Below, piece after piece: positions 1-9,072 of a stretch of 19,258 nucleotides of DNA. The stretch covers positions 1 through 19,258 of the forward strand of contig DBAZ01000059.1 of assembly GCA_002291945.1 (NCBI GenBank), given 5' to 3'. Position 1 is the stretch's first letter, and each line of letters opens with the position of its first letter. This DNA comes from Tepidimonas sp. UBA997. Lineage in GTDB: Bacteria; Pseudomonadota; Gammaproteobacteria; Burkholderiales; Burkholderiaceae_C. Below the pieces are notes generated by a model. It saw only the letters and a program-made list of their open reading frames with translations. It made no database searches and was not told where the DNA came from. A program made the translations under genes and the position numbers.

Positions 1-863
1 CCGACACCGACGCCAAGGTGCACCCGAAGAACTGGGATCTGTCGAGCGTGCGCCTGCTGGGTTCGGTGGGCGAGCCCATCAACCCCGAGGCCTGGATGTG
101 GTACTACAAACACATCGGCGGCGAGCGCTGCCCCATCGTCGATACCTTCTGGCAGACGGAGACTGGTGGCCACATGATCACGCCGTTGCCGGGTGCCACG
201 CCGCTGGTACCGGGTTCCTGCACCCTGCCGTTGCCGGGCATCTCCACCGCCATCGTGGACGAGCAGGGCAACGACATGCCCAACGGGCAGGGCGGCATTT
301 TGGTGGTCAAAAAGCCGTGGCCGTCCATGATCCGCACCATCTGGGGCGATCCGCAGCGCTTCAAAAAGAGCTACTTCCCCGAGGAACTCAAAGGCTATTA
401 CTTGGCTGGCGACGGTGCCGTGCGCTCCGAAGACCGCGGCTACTACCGCATCACGGGCCGCATCGACGACGTGCTGAACGTCTCGGGCCACCGCATGGGC
501 ACGATGGAAATCGAATCTGCGCTGGTGGGCAAGACCGACTTGGTGGCCGAAGCCGCCGTGGTGGGCCGCCCGGACGATCTCACCGGCGAAGCCATTGTGG
601 CCTTTGTGGTGCTCAAGCGCCCCATCCCGTCCGGCGACGAGGCCAAGGCCATTGCGGCCGAGTTGCGCAACTGGGTGGCCAAGGAAATCGGGCCGATCGC
701 CAAACCCAAAGAAATCCGCTTCGGTGAAAACCTGCCCAAGACCCGTTCCGGCAAGATCATGCGTCGGCTGCTGCGCTCGCTGGCCAAGGGAGAAGCCGTG
801 ACGCAAGACACGTCCACCCTGGAAAACCCGCACATCCTCGACCAACTCGCCAAGTCCAACTGA
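1..863 (+). CDS. acs: Acetyl-CoA synthetase, C-terminal part (5' truncated by window)
   Basis: AMP-forming acetate-CoA ligase: activates acetate through acetyl-AMP to acetyl-CoA in the cytoplasm. The frame is open from base 3, so the gene begins before the window; the GTG at 18 is an internal valine, not a start. About 286 residues remain of a protein usually near 650 long. Visible landmarks in order are LGSVGEPINPEAW, the DTFWQTETGGHMI nucleotide-binding motif, the GYYLAGDGA and YYRITGRIDDVLNVSGHR hinge region, and near the end TRSGKIMRR. The lysine in that last motif (codon 753-755) is the catalytic lysine known in the family to be inactivated by acetylation. A strong terminator follows 20 nt after the stop. 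The glyoxylate-shunt gene aceA lies in the same window, consistent with growth on acetate. Identification is very secure. Confidence 0.97.
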   Translation, partial: DTDAKVHPKNWDLSSVRLLGSVGEPINPEAWMWYYKHIGGERCPIVDTFWQTETGGHMITPLPGATPLVPGSCTLPLPGISTAIVDEQGNDMPNGQGGILVVKKPWPSMIRTIWGDPQRFKKSYFPEELKGYYLAGDGAVRSEDRGYYRITGRIDDVLNVSGHRMGTMEIESALVGKTDLVAEAAVVGRPDDLTGEAIVAFVVLKRPIPSGDEAKAIAAELRNWVAKEIGPIAKPKEIRFGENLPKTRSGKIMRRLLRSLAKGEAVTQDTSTLENPHILDQLAKSN

Positions 864-882
864 GCTGCTTTTGCACCCAGAA

Positions 883-917
883 AAAAACCCCGCTCGGCAC
901 ACCGAAGCGGGGTTTTT
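883..917. terminator. Intrinsic terminator after acs, probably bidirectional
   Basis: A 12-bp inverted repeat, AAAAACCCCGCT (883-894) and AGCGGGGTTTTT (906-917), encloses a short loop that can pair further (CGG/CCG). There is a T-run on the plus side and a longer T-run (7 T) when read on the minus strand. It separates acs from the convergent cytochrome c gene and should stop transcription from both sides. Confidence 0.9.
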
Positions 918-920
918 CAT

Positions 921-944
921 CCCCGGGTGCTAGGGGGCCCGGGG
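921..944. repeat. Second inverted repeat in the acs/cytochrome c gap
   Basis: A perfect 7-bp inverted repeat, CCCCGGG (921-927) and CCCGGGG (938-944), with a 10-nt loop. It lies between the acs terminator and the stop codon of the minus-strand cytochrome gene. There is no T-run, so it is not an intrinsic terminator by itself; it could protect a 3' end. Confidence 0.5.
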
Positions 945-954
945 CAGAAGGGGG

Positions 955-1266
955 TCAACGGTGGCTCAGCGACCAGGCAGCCAGTGTACGGGCATCGGCA
1001 TCGCTGATGCGTGGGTTGGCCGGCATGGGCACGGCACCCCAGGAGCCAGAGCCCCCGCGTTGAATTTTGGTGACCATCCGCGCGACTGCATCAGCGTTAC
1101 CGGCGTAGCGGGCCGAAATGTCGCGGAAGGAAGGTCCCACCATTTTGCGGTCGATGGCATGGCAAGCCATGCAGGCGTTGGCGCGGGCCAAGGCCTCGGT
1201 TGCCATGGCGGGCATGGTCATGGCGGAAGTGGCGGCGGCAGCGAATATCATCAGGGCACGTTTCAT
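955..1266 (-). CDS. Small periplasmic class I c-type cytochrome
   Basis: A 103-residue monohaem cytochrome c, probably a soluble periplasmic electron carrier. Residues 1-22 form a signal peptide (MKRAL, hydrophobic core, cleavage near AMA). The haem-binding motif CMACH has C32, C35 and H36, and the probable sixth ligand is Met81 in the VPMPAN segment. The VGPSF motif after the haem site and GGSGSWG before the Met resemble the c551/c552 (c8) group. The ATG at 1266 is chosen because AGAGGA lies about 8 nt upstream and a signal peptide follows directly; the frame stays open to 1362 but that extension lacks both. The gene is divergent from the small Trp-rich gene. Its redox partners cannot be told from sequence; the nearby cbb3 oxidase is one possible acceptor. 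Confidence 0.88.
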   Translation of the reverse strand: MKRALMIFAAAATSAMTMPAMATEALARANACMACHAIDRKMVGPSFRDISARYAGNADAVARMVTKIQRGGSGSWGAVPMPANPRISDADARTLAAWSLSHR

Positions 1267-1293
1267 GGCTCGTCCTCTACGGTGGTTAGATTT

Positions 1294-1322
1294 TTGACAA
1301 ACAAATTCTACCGCGACACAAT
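1294..1322 (+). promoter_or_regulatory. Sigma70-type promoter for the small Trp-rich gene
   Basis: A perfect -35 TTGACA (1294-1299) is followed by a 17-nt spacer and a -10 CACAAT (1317-1322, 4 of 6 matches). Transcription would start near 1329, leaving a leader of about 60 nt before the ATG at 1390. Read from sequence only. Confidence 0.55.
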
Positions 1323-1389
1323 TTCCCCCGGGGTTTGAATTACCACTTGTTGCAATCGACAACTTTCGGGTTACACAAAAGGCACACCT

Positions 1390-1629
1390 ATGTATTTTCT
1401 GGTCGCCGGTCTGGTGCTTCTGGTGTTGAAATGGGCAGAAATAGGTCCTGTGGCAACTTGGAGTTGGTGGTGGGTGCTCTCGCCTTTTGCGCTCGCAGCC
1501 CTGTGGTGGTGGTACGCCGATACCTTTGGCTATACCAAGCGTAAGGCGATGGAAAAAGACGAAGCGCGCAAGGCGCAGCGCAAGCAGGAAGCCCGTGATC
1601 GGCTCAAAAATTTTCGCCGATCCCCATAA
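1390..1629 (+). CDS. Small Trp-rich membrane protein
   Basis: A 79-residue protein resembling the small Trp-rich family that I recall from Burkholderiales; its function is unknown. It has two hydrophobic segments (about residues 1-17 and 25-45) rich in tryptophan (SWWWVLSP, LWWWYAD), followed by a strongly charged tail of lysine, arginine and glutamate. The tail probably lies in the cytoplasm, possibly helical or coiled. The ATG at 1390 has AAAGG about 8 nt upstream and a good promoter further upstream. It is followed by ilvD after about 100 nt. The overlapping longer frame starting at 1335 is a shadow. Confidence 0.8.
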   Translation: MYFLVAGLVLLVLKWAEIGPVATWSWWWVLSPFALAALWWWYADTFGYTKRKAMEKDEARKAQRKQEARDRLKNFRRSP

Positions 1630-1727
1630 CCCTGCTCACTTCGCCCACCCTGGTTGAAGCCCTGCGGCACAACCTCCTTGGTAAGCCATAATCGTTGGCT
1701 GTTCCGTTTCAATGATCAGGTCGTTCC

Positions 1728-3641
1728 ATGCCCGCTCTTCGCTCCAAAACCTCCACCGCCGGCCGCAACATGGCAGGTGCCCGTGCCTTGTGGCGTGCCA
1801 CCGGCATGAAGGACGATGATTTTTCCAAGCCCATCATCGCCATTGCCAACTCCTTCACCCAGTTCGTGCCCGGGCATGTGCACCTGAAGGATCTGGGGCA
1901 ACTGGTGGCGCGCGAAATCGAAGCGGCGGGTGGTGTGGCCAAGGAATTCAACACCATTGCGGTGGATGACGGCATCGCGATGGGCCACGACGGCATGCTG
2001 TATTCCTTGCCCAGCCGCGAATTGATCGCCGACTCGGTCGAATACATGGTCAATGCCCATTGCGCCGACGCGCTGGTGTGCATTTCCAACTGCGACAAGA
2101 TCACCCCCGGCATGCTCATGGCCGCCATGCGGCTGAACATCCCGGTCGTGTTTGTGTCCGGTGGCCCGATGGAAGCCGGTAAGGCCAAGCTCGCGGTGCC
2201 CGGCACGCAGACCATCCAGATCAGGAAGCTGGACCTGGTCGATGCCATGGTGATGGCCGCCGACGACAAGGTCAGCGACGCCGAAGTGGCCGAGGTCGAG
2301 CGTTCGGCCTGCCCGACCTGCGGTTCCTGCTCCGGCATGTTCACCGCCAACTCCATGAACTGCCTCACCGAGGCGCTGGGCTTGAGCCTGCCGGGCAACG
2401 GTACCGTGCTGGCCACCCACGCCGACCGCGAGCAGTTGTTCCGGCGTGCCGGCCGTCTGGTGGTGGAACTGTGTCGGCGCTACTACGAGCAAGGCGACGT
2501 CTCGGTGTTGCCGCGCTCCATTGCCACCTTCGAGGCGTTCGAGAACGTGGTGTCGCTCGACATTGCCATGGGAGGCTCCACCAACACCGTGCTGCACCTG
2601 CTGGCCACCGCCCGCGAGGCCGAGGTGGACTTCACCATGTCCGACATCGACCGCCTCTCGCGCCGCGTCCCCACGCTGTGCAAGGTGGCACCCAACACCA
2701 ACAAATACCACATCGAGGATGTACACCGGGCCGGTGGCGTGATGGCCATCTTGGGCGAACTCGACCGGGGTGGTTTGCTGCACACCCATTTGCCCACCGT
2801 CCATAGCCGCACCCTGCAAGACGCGCTGGATGAATGGGACGTGGCCCGCCAGCCCAGCGCTGCGGCCCAGACCTTTTACTTGGCTGGCCCGGGCGGTATC
2901 CCGACCCAGGTCGCTTTCAGCCAGCACAGCCGCTGGCCGTCGCTCGATTTGGACCGGCAGGCCGGTTGCATACGCAGTGTCGAGCACGCCTATTCACGCG
3001 ATGGCGGCTTGGCCGTGCTGTACGGCAACCTGGCGCTGGACGGTTGCATCGTGAAAACCGCAGGCATCGACGAGAGCATGTTCGCCGTCGAAGAACTGCG
3101 CTACACCACCAGCGTGCCCACCTCGACCTTGCGCGTGTTCGAGGGGTCGGCGCGGGTGTTCGAAAGCCAAGACGCCGCAGTCGATGCGATTCTGGCCGAT
3201 CAAATCCGGGCCGGGGATGTGGTCGTGATCCGCTACGAAGGCCCGCGTGGCGGGCCGGGCATGCAGGAAATGCTCTACCCCACCTCCTACCTCAAGTCCA
3301 AGGGTCTGGGCAAGCACTGCGCCCTGTTGACCGATGGCCGCTTCTCGGGCGGTACCTCGGGCTTGTCGATAGGCCATGTGTCGCCCGAAGCAGCGGCTGG
3401 CGGCACCATAGGCTTGGTGCATGAGGGCGACCTGATCCGTATCGACGTGACGCAGCGCACCTTGGAACTGGTGGTCGATGCCGCCGAACTGGATCGCCGC
3501 CGCGCCGAGCAGGACGCCAAAGGCTGGCGGCCGGCGCAGCCCCGGCAGCGCAAGGTGTCGGGTGCGCTCAAAGCGTACGCGATGCTCGCCATGAGCGCCG
3601 ACAAGGGTGCCGTGCGCGATCTGTCCCTGCTCGACGACTGA
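1728..3641 (+). CDS. ilvD: Dihydroxy-acid dehydratase
   Basis: Dehydrates 2,3-dihydroxy-3-methylvalerate and 2,3-dihydroxyisovalerate, the third step of isoleucine/valine synthesis; cytoplasmic Fe-S enzyme. The protein is 637 residues and closely follows the enterobacterial type (about 616): TAGRNMAGARALWRATGM at the N-terminus, the CISNCDK cysteine near residue 122, the ERSACPTCGSCSGMFTANSM cluster motif near 195, and GGPGMQEMLYPTSYLKS and TDGRFSGGTSGLSIGHVSPEA near the C-terminus. A segment around residues 452-468 (EELRYTTSVPTSTL) looks like a short insertion relative to the E. coli protein as I remember it. A CATAAT element (1687-1692) is a possible -10, without a convincing -35. lgt follows after 9 nt, so the two are probably cotranscribed. 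Confidence 0.97.
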   Translation: MPALRSKTSTAGRNMAGARALWRATGMKDDDFSKPIIAIANSFTQFVPGHVHLKDLGQLVAREIEAAGGVAKEFNTIAVDDGIAMGHDGMLYSLPSRELIADSVEYMVNAHCADALVCISNCDKITPGMLMAAMRLNIPVVFVSGGPMEAGKAKLAVPGTQTIQIRKLDLVDAMVMAADDKVSDAEVAEVERSACPTCGSCSGMFTANSMNCLTEALGLSLPGNGTVLATHADREQLFRRAGRLVVELCRRYYEQGDVSVLPRSIATFEAFENVVSLDIAMGGSTNTVLHLLATAREAEVDFTMSDIDRLSRRVPTLCKVAPNTNKYHIEDVHRAGGVMAILGELDRGGLLHTHLPTVHSRTLQDALDEWDVARQPSAAAQTFYLAGPGGIPTQVAFSQHSRWPSLDLDRQAGCIRSVEHAYSRDGGLAVLYGNLALDGCIVKTAGIDESMFAVEELRYTTSVPTSTLRVFEGSARVFESQDAAVDAILADQIRAGDVVVIRYEGPRGGPGMQEMLYPTSYLKSKGLGKHCALLTDGRFSGGTSGLSIGHVSPEAAAGGTIGLVHEGDLIRIDVTQRTLELVVDAAELDRRRAEQDAKGWRPAQPRQRKVSGALKAYAMLAMSADKGAVRDLSLLDD

Positions 3642-3650
3642 CGCACCCCC

Positions 3651-4448
3651 ATGTTGCAGCACCCGCAGATCGATCCGGTCGCCTTGCAGATCGGGCCGCT
3701 TGCCATCCACTGGTATGGCCTGACCTACCTCGCCGCTTTTGGCCTGTTTTTGTGGTTGGGCCGCTTGCGGCTGGCCCATGCGCCCTACAACCGGGAGGGG
3801 GCGTGGCAGAAGCGCGATGTAGAAGACATTCTGTTTCTGGGCGTGCTGGGGGTGATCGTGGGCGGCAGGTTGGGCTACGTCCTGTTCTACCAGCCGCTGG
3901 AGTACCTGGCGAACCCGCTCGGGGTGCTGGCCGTCTGGCAAGGGGGCATGAGCTTTCATGGCGGGCTGATCGGTGTGCTGCTGGGCATGGTGTGGTTCGC
4001 ACGCACCCGCAAGCGGACTTGGCTGCAGGTCACGGACTTCGTGGCCCCCTGCGTGCCCACTGGCCTAGCCATGGGCCGGATCGGCAACTTCATCAACGGC
4101 GAACTGTGGGGCCGGGTGGCCGACCCGACGCTGCCTTGGGGCATGGTGTTCCGGGGCGCGGGCGACTTGCCGCGTCACCCGTCGCAGTTGTACCAAGTCT
4201 TGCTCGAAGGCCTGCTGCTGTTTGTGCTGCTGTGGCTGTACGCACGCCAGCCCCGCCGAGTGGGCGAGGTGTCGGCTGCGTTTCTGGTGGGCTACGGCAG
4301 CTTGCGCTTCATGGTCGAATTTTTCCGCGAACCCGACGCTCATCTGGGTCTGCTCGGGCTGGGCCTGAGCATGGGACAGTGGTTGAGCCTGCCCATGGTG
4401 CTGGCCGGTGCCGCCCTGTGGGTGTGGGCGGTTCGGCGTCCGGCCTGA
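3651..4448 (+). CDS. lgt: Phosphatidylglycerol-prolipoprotein diacylglyceryl transferase
   Basis: Inner-membrane enzyme that transfers a diacylglyceryl group from phosphatidylglycerol to the lipobox cysteine of prolipoproteins, the first step of lipoprotein maturation. The 265-residue protein has about seven hydrophobic segments. It carries the HGG motif with His103 and the Lgt signature GRIGNFINGELWGR with Arg143; both numbers coincide with the essential residues described for the E. coli enzyme. The later RHPSQLYQ motif is also conserved. The ATG at 3651 lies 9 nt after the ilvD stop; no clear Shine-Dalgarno sequence is seen, so translation may depend on readthrough from ilvD. The end is convergent with the stress protein gene, with only 7 nt between stop codons and no terminator hairpin. 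Confidence 0.97.
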   Translation: MLQHPQIDPVALQIGPLAIHWYGLTYLAAFGLFLWLGRLRLAHAPYNREGAWQKRDVEDILFLGVLGVIVGGRLGYVLFYQPLEYLANPLGVLAVWQGGMSFHGGLIGVLLGMVWFARTRKRTWLQVTDFVAPCVPTGLAMGRIGNFINGELWGRVADPTLPWGMVFRGAGDLPRHPSQLYQVLLEGLLLFVLLWLYARQPRRVGEVSAAFLVGYGSLRFMVEFFREPDAHLGLLGLGLSMGQWLSLPMVLAGAALWVWAVRRPA

Positions 4449-4455
4449 CCCTGCT

Positions 4456-4899
4456 TCAGCGCAGCACCAGTACCGGAACGTGCGAGTGCGTCAGCACCTG
4501 CTGCGTCTCGCTGCCCAAGAGCAGGCGTTTGAGGCCTCGGCGCCCGTGCGAAGCCATCACGATCAGGTCGGCCTTGTGTTTTTTGGCCGCGGCGATGATG
4601 GCTTCGGCAACCAAGTCGGCCTTGACCGTGGTCGGTTTGACTTTAACCTGCCTTTTCTGGCCTTCCGATTGGACGGCATTGACCACACGCATGGCTTCGG
4701 TTTGCCATTCTTTTTCGATGCGCTTGATTTCTTCGGCCCCCAGCGCCACCCCGCCCTCGAAATAGGTTTGCGGGTAGCGTGGCACCACTTTCAAGGCCAC
4801 CAATTCGGCCCCTGTGACATCGGCCAATTGCAGGGCGTGCTGAACGGCTTGATCCGACAGTTCGGTGCCATCGGTGGCGACCAGAATGCGTTTGTACAT
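4456..4899 (-). CDS. Universal stress protein, UspA family
   Basis: A 147-residue single-domain Usp protein, cytoplasmic, probably dimeric and ATP-binding. It begins MYKRILVATDGTELS, the usual first strand and loop of the family. Near the C-terminus is ASHGRRGLKRLLLGSET, matching the G-2x-G-9x-G(S/T) ATP motif except that the first glycine is alanine. The ATG at 4899 is chosen because AAGGAG lies 6 nt upstream; the frame is open to 4962 but that would run through the operator and promoter. A perfect FNR-type box is centred 41.5 nt upstream of the predicted transcription start, so expression under low oxygen is likely. It is divergent from ccoI and convergent with lgt. Its exact role is not known. 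Confidence 0.92.
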   Translation of the reverse strand: MYKRILVATDGTELSDQAVQHALQLADVTGAELVALKVVPRYPQTYFEGGVALGAEEIKRIEKEWQTEAMRVVNAVQSEGQKRQVKVKPTTVKADLVAEAIIAAAKKHKADLIVMASHGRRGLKRLLLGSETQQVLTHSHVPVLVLR

Positions 4900-4920
4900 G
4901 CATATCTCCTTGGTGGACCA

Positions 4921-4962
4921 AGCATAGGTCAAGCGGATTTTCTGGCTATTGACATAGGTCAA
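4921..4962 (-). promoter_or_regulatory. Class II FNR-type promoter of usp; box shared with ccoI
   Basis: The box TTGAC-ATAG-GTCAA (4949-4962) is a perfect inverted repeat of the FNR/FixK type. Reading the minus strand, a -10 hexamer TATGCT (4926-4921) sits exactly where expected if the box is centred at -41.5, with the start predicted at 4914 and a 15-nt leader holding AAGGAG. Reading the plus strand, the same box centred at -41.5 puts +1 at 4997, the A of the ccoI start codon, with a weak -10 TAACCT (4985-4990). Confidence 0.8.
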
Positions 4963-4966
4963 GCGG
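4923..4966. repeat. 14-bp direct repeat in the usp/ccoI intergenic region
   Basis: CATAGGTCAAGCGG occurs at 4923-4936 and again at 4953-4966, 30 bp apart. The second copy supplies half of the FNR-type box. The first contains a further GTCAA half-site and overlaps the -10 element of usp. It could be a local duplication or a second, weaker regulator contact. Confidence 0.7.
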
Positions 4967-4996
4967 CTGCCGCAGGCTCCATGCTAACCTCGGCCC

Positions 4997-7399
4997 ATGT
5001 CTGAACCTGCAGCAGCGCGGCCGCTCGGCCTAAGCGCCCCTCCCTCGGATCCAGCTTCCTCGAATGTGTGGGCTGAGCATCGTGGTCTGCTGTCGGTCGA
5101 GGACGATTTCACCGTGCTGGACGACCCCCTGGAGCAGGAGGTCTTCACTCGTGCATTCGATGCAGACGGAACGCCGCTCCTGGAATCGATCCTGATGGTT
5201 CAGGGCATGTACTGCGCCGCTTGCTCAGGGGCTATCGAGGGAGCGCTGGAGCGTCAACCGGGTGTACGGGTGGTGGATGTCCAGGCGGCCTCACGCCGGG
5301 TCACCATCCATTGGGACCCCTCCGCAACCCAATTGTCTGTGCTGGCCCGAGCGGTCGGTCAGGTAGGGTACCGCTTGCTACCGATGCAGCAAGCCATGAG
5401 CGTGGAAGCGCGCCGCCAGGAAACCCGCAAGGCCTTGTGGCGGCTCTTTGTGGCTGGTTTTTGCATGATGCAGGTCATGATGTATGCATGGCCCTCGTAT
5501 GTCACCGACCCCGGCGAGATTCCTGAAGATATCTACCATCTGTTGCGATGGGCCAGCCTCATCCTGAGCCTGCCAGTGATGATCTTCGCCTGCCGCCCGT
5601 TTTTCGACAACGCCTGGGCCCACCTCAAGCAGGGTCGCATCGCCATGGACACCCCGGTGTCGATCGGCATCCTGGCCTGCTTCATCGTGAGTGTGGCCGC
5701 CACCTACCAGCCCTCTGGTCCGTGGGGTTCGGAAGTTTGGTACGACTCTCTGGTGATGTTCGTTTTTTTCCTGCTGGGGGCCCGGTACCTGGAATTCCGC
5801 TTGCGTGACCGAACCGCCGGGGCGCTGGATGCCCTGATGAACCGTCTGCCCGAGCAGTGTGAGCGCCAGCGGGCCGATGGATCGTTCGAATGGGTTTCCC
5901 TCAAACGACTGCAGGTGGGCGATGTGGTCCGGATGCAGGCGGGCCAGGCCTTTGTGGGCGACGGTACCGTTCTGTCTGAAGGGGGGGTGACGGTGGATGA
6001 GGCGCTGCTGACCGGTGAGTCCCATCCCCTGACCCGTCAGAAGGGGCAATCGGTGGTCGCAGGCAGTTTTAACCTGGCTGGTACGGCCCTCATTCGAATC
6101 GACCGATTGGGGCGAGATACCCGGTTCGCCCAGATCGTCTCTCTCATGGAGCAGGCCTCGACCGAAAAACCTGGTCTGGTGCGCCTGGTGGACCGGATAG
6201 CCGCCCCGTTTCTGGGGCTGGTGCTGCTCTCGGCCATGGTTTCCTTTTACATATGGTGGCAAATCGACCCGGCTAAGGCGTTTTCGGTCGCGGTGGCCAT
6301 ATTGATCGTGACCTGCCCTTGTGCATTGTCACTGGCCACGCCCTCGGCCATGCTGGCCGGTGCTGGTGCGCTGGCCCGACGCGGGACGCTGGTGCGGCGT
6401 TTGCAGGCCTTTGAAGCGATGTCACGCATCGACACGATCGTTTTCGACAAGACCGGCACCCTCACCCAGGATCGCGTCGTGCTTCGCGAGGTGCTGACCC
6501 GTGAAGGCATGTCCCGTGAGGCGGCGCTGACGATCGCTGCCGACATGGCGGTGACATCCATGCACCCGGTCTCCAAGGCGATTGTTCAGGCCATGCCTGC
6601 AGGTTGGCAAGCCAGTCAGTCTTTCTCCGAAGTGCAAGACACGCCAGGCGCTGGCCTGATGAGTCGCGACGTGACTGCAACAACCTGGCGCCTGGGGTCT
6701 GCGCGGCACTGTGGTTTGTCCTCGCACTCGCTGGAGAGCCTGCCGGGCTACAGATCCGACACGCCTTGCACCCATTTGGTGGACGATCGAGGCTGGGTGG
6801 CGACTTTTGTCATGGATGAAGGTGTGCGTGCCGATGCAGCGCAGGCCGTCGCGCAGTTGCAATCCATGGGGTTCCAGATCTGGCTGATGTCCGGGGACCG
6901 ACTGGGGGCGGCGCAGCGCGTCGCCGCGCAAGTGGGCATCGAGCAGGTGGTGGCCGAAGCGACGCCCGAGCGCAAGCTCGAGGAGGTGGTGGCGCTGCAG
7001 CATCAGGGTCGGCATGTGGCCATGGTTGGTGATGGCATCAACGATGGCCCGGTTCTGGCCCGGGCCGATGTGGCTTTTGCCCTGGGGCACGGTGCCCCCC
7101 TCACGCAGAGCCAGTCTGATTTCGTCGTGCAGAGCGGTCGTTTGTCGGAGGTGGTGCACACCGTGCAACACGCCAGAAAAACCATGTCGATCGTCCGCCA
7201 GAACCTCTGGTGGGCGGGCACCTACAATGCGACTGCAGTGCCCATGACGGTAGTGGGCTGGATGCCCCCCTGGGCGGCCGGCCTCGGCATGGCCTTGAGC
7301 TCGTTTCTGGTCATCGGTAACGCCATGCGGCTGGGCCGTCTGGATGCCGATGACGAAGTGTCAGCACCATCTTCTTCTTTCACTCCCGCCACGAGGTAA
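4997..7399 (+). CDS. ccoI: Copper-transporting P1B-type ATPase for cbb3 oxidase assembly
   Basis: Inner-membrane Cu(I) ATPase of the CcoI/FixI (CopA2) group, exporting copper for the CuB centre of cbb3 oxidase. The 800 residues comprise an N-terminal extension of about 65 residues, a heavy-metal domain with MYCAACSG (C73, C76), then membrane helices with the TCPCALS motif (C440, C442). Next come the phosphorylation motif DKTGTLT (D484), the HP motif MHPVSKAI and the hinge GDGINDGP (from G678). Placement next to ccoS and the oxidase genes separates it from copper-detoxifying CopA. No Shine-Dalgarno sequence precedes the ATG, and the FNR box geometry predicts transcription starting at this very codon, so a leaderless mRNA is possible. 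ccoS begins 2 nt after its stop. Confidence 0.95.
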   Translation: MSEPAAARPLGLSAPPSDPASSNVWAEHRGLLSVEDDFTVLDDPLEQEVFTRAFDADGTPLLESILMVQGMYCAACSGAIEGALERQPGVRVVDVQAASRRVTIHWDPSATQLSVLARAVGQVGYRLLPMQQAMSVEARRQETRKALWRLFVAGFCMMQVMMYAWPSYVTDPGEIPEDIYHLLRWASLILSLPVMIFACRPFFDNAWAHLKQGRIAMDTPVSIGILACFIVSVAATYQPSGPWGSEVWYDSLVMFVFFLLGARYLEFRLRDRTAGALDALMNRLPEQCERQRADGSFEWVSLKRLQVGDVVRMQAGQAFVGDGTVLSEGGVTVDEALLTGESHPLTRQKGQSVVAGSFNLAGTALIRIDRLGRDTRFAQIVSLMEQASTEKPGLVRLVDRIAAPFLGLVLLSAMVSFYIWWQIDPAKAFSVAVAILIVTCPCALSLATPSAMLAGAGALARRGTLVRRLQAFEAMSRIDTIVFDKTGTLTQDRVVLREVLTREGMSREAALTIAADMAVTSMHPVSKAIVQAMPAGWQASQSFSEVQDTPGAGLMSRDVTATTWRLGSARHCGLSSHSLESLPGYRSDTPCTHLVDDRGWVATFVMDEGVRADAAQAVAQLQSMGFQIWLMSGDRLGAAQRVAAQVGIEQVVAEATPERKLEEVVALQHQGRHVAMVGDGINDGPVLARADVAFALGHGAPLTQSQSDFVVQSGRLSEVVHTVQHARKTMSIVRQNLWWAGTYNATAVPMTVVGWMPPWAAGLGMALSSFLVIGNAMRLGRLDADDEVSAPSSSFTPATR

Positions 7400-7401
7400 T
7401 C

Positions 7402-7539
7402 ATGGAAATTCTCTATCTGCTCATTCCTCTGTCGGTGGTGCTGGTGCTGGCCGTCGTGGTGCTCTTTTACTGGGCTTTGCAAGCGGACCAATTTGACAAC
7501 ATTGAGCGTGAAGGCGAACGAATACTTCGCAGCGATTGA
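7402..7539 (+). CDS. ccoS: cbb3-type oxidase assembly protein CcoS
   Basis: A 45-residue single-span membrane protein needed in other bacteria for cofactor insertion into cbb3 oxidase. The sequence is MEILYLLIPLSVV, a hydrophobic helix to about residue 26, then QADQFDNIEREGERIL; the helix followed by a Gln/Asp-Gln-Phe-Asp-Asn/Asp segment is typical of CcoS. The start codon lies 2 nt after the ccoI stop and is preceded by GAGG at the ccoI end, which implies translational coupling. The gene's stop codon lies inside the FNR box of the downstream ccoN promoter. Confidence 0.92.
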   Translation: MEILYLLIPLSVVLVLAVVVLFYWALQADQFDNIEREGERILRSD

Positions 7540-7584
7540 TCTATGTCAACAGTCAAAAATCGGCTTGCCACCATACTCAACCAA
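7536..7584 (+). promoter_or_regulatory. Class II FNR-type promoter of ccoNOQP
   Basis: The box TTGAT-CTAT-GTCAA (7536-7549) overlaps the ccoS stop. With its centre (7542.5) at -41.5, a -10 CATACT (7572-7577, 4 of 6) falls exactly in register and +1 is the A at 7584. The 24-nt leader contains AAGAGGAG (7595-7602) before the ATG at 7608. Box, -10, start and ribosome site all agree, so this is well supported as an oxygen-responsive promoter. Confidence 0.85.
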
Positions 7585-7607
7585 GGTGAATCTCAAGAGG
7601 AGTTTTT

Positions 7608-9059
<1,452 letters not shown>

Positions 9060-9072
9060 GGAGTAAATAAAC

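Noticed and set aside
1267..1362. N-terminal extension of the cytochrome c gene
   Set aside because: It would precede a clear signal peptide and lacks a ribosome site, while ATG 1266 has AGAGGA.
1716..2987. 423-codon minus-strand frame opposite ilvD
   Set aside because: Shadow of ilvD with His/Gly/Val-rich low-information sequence.
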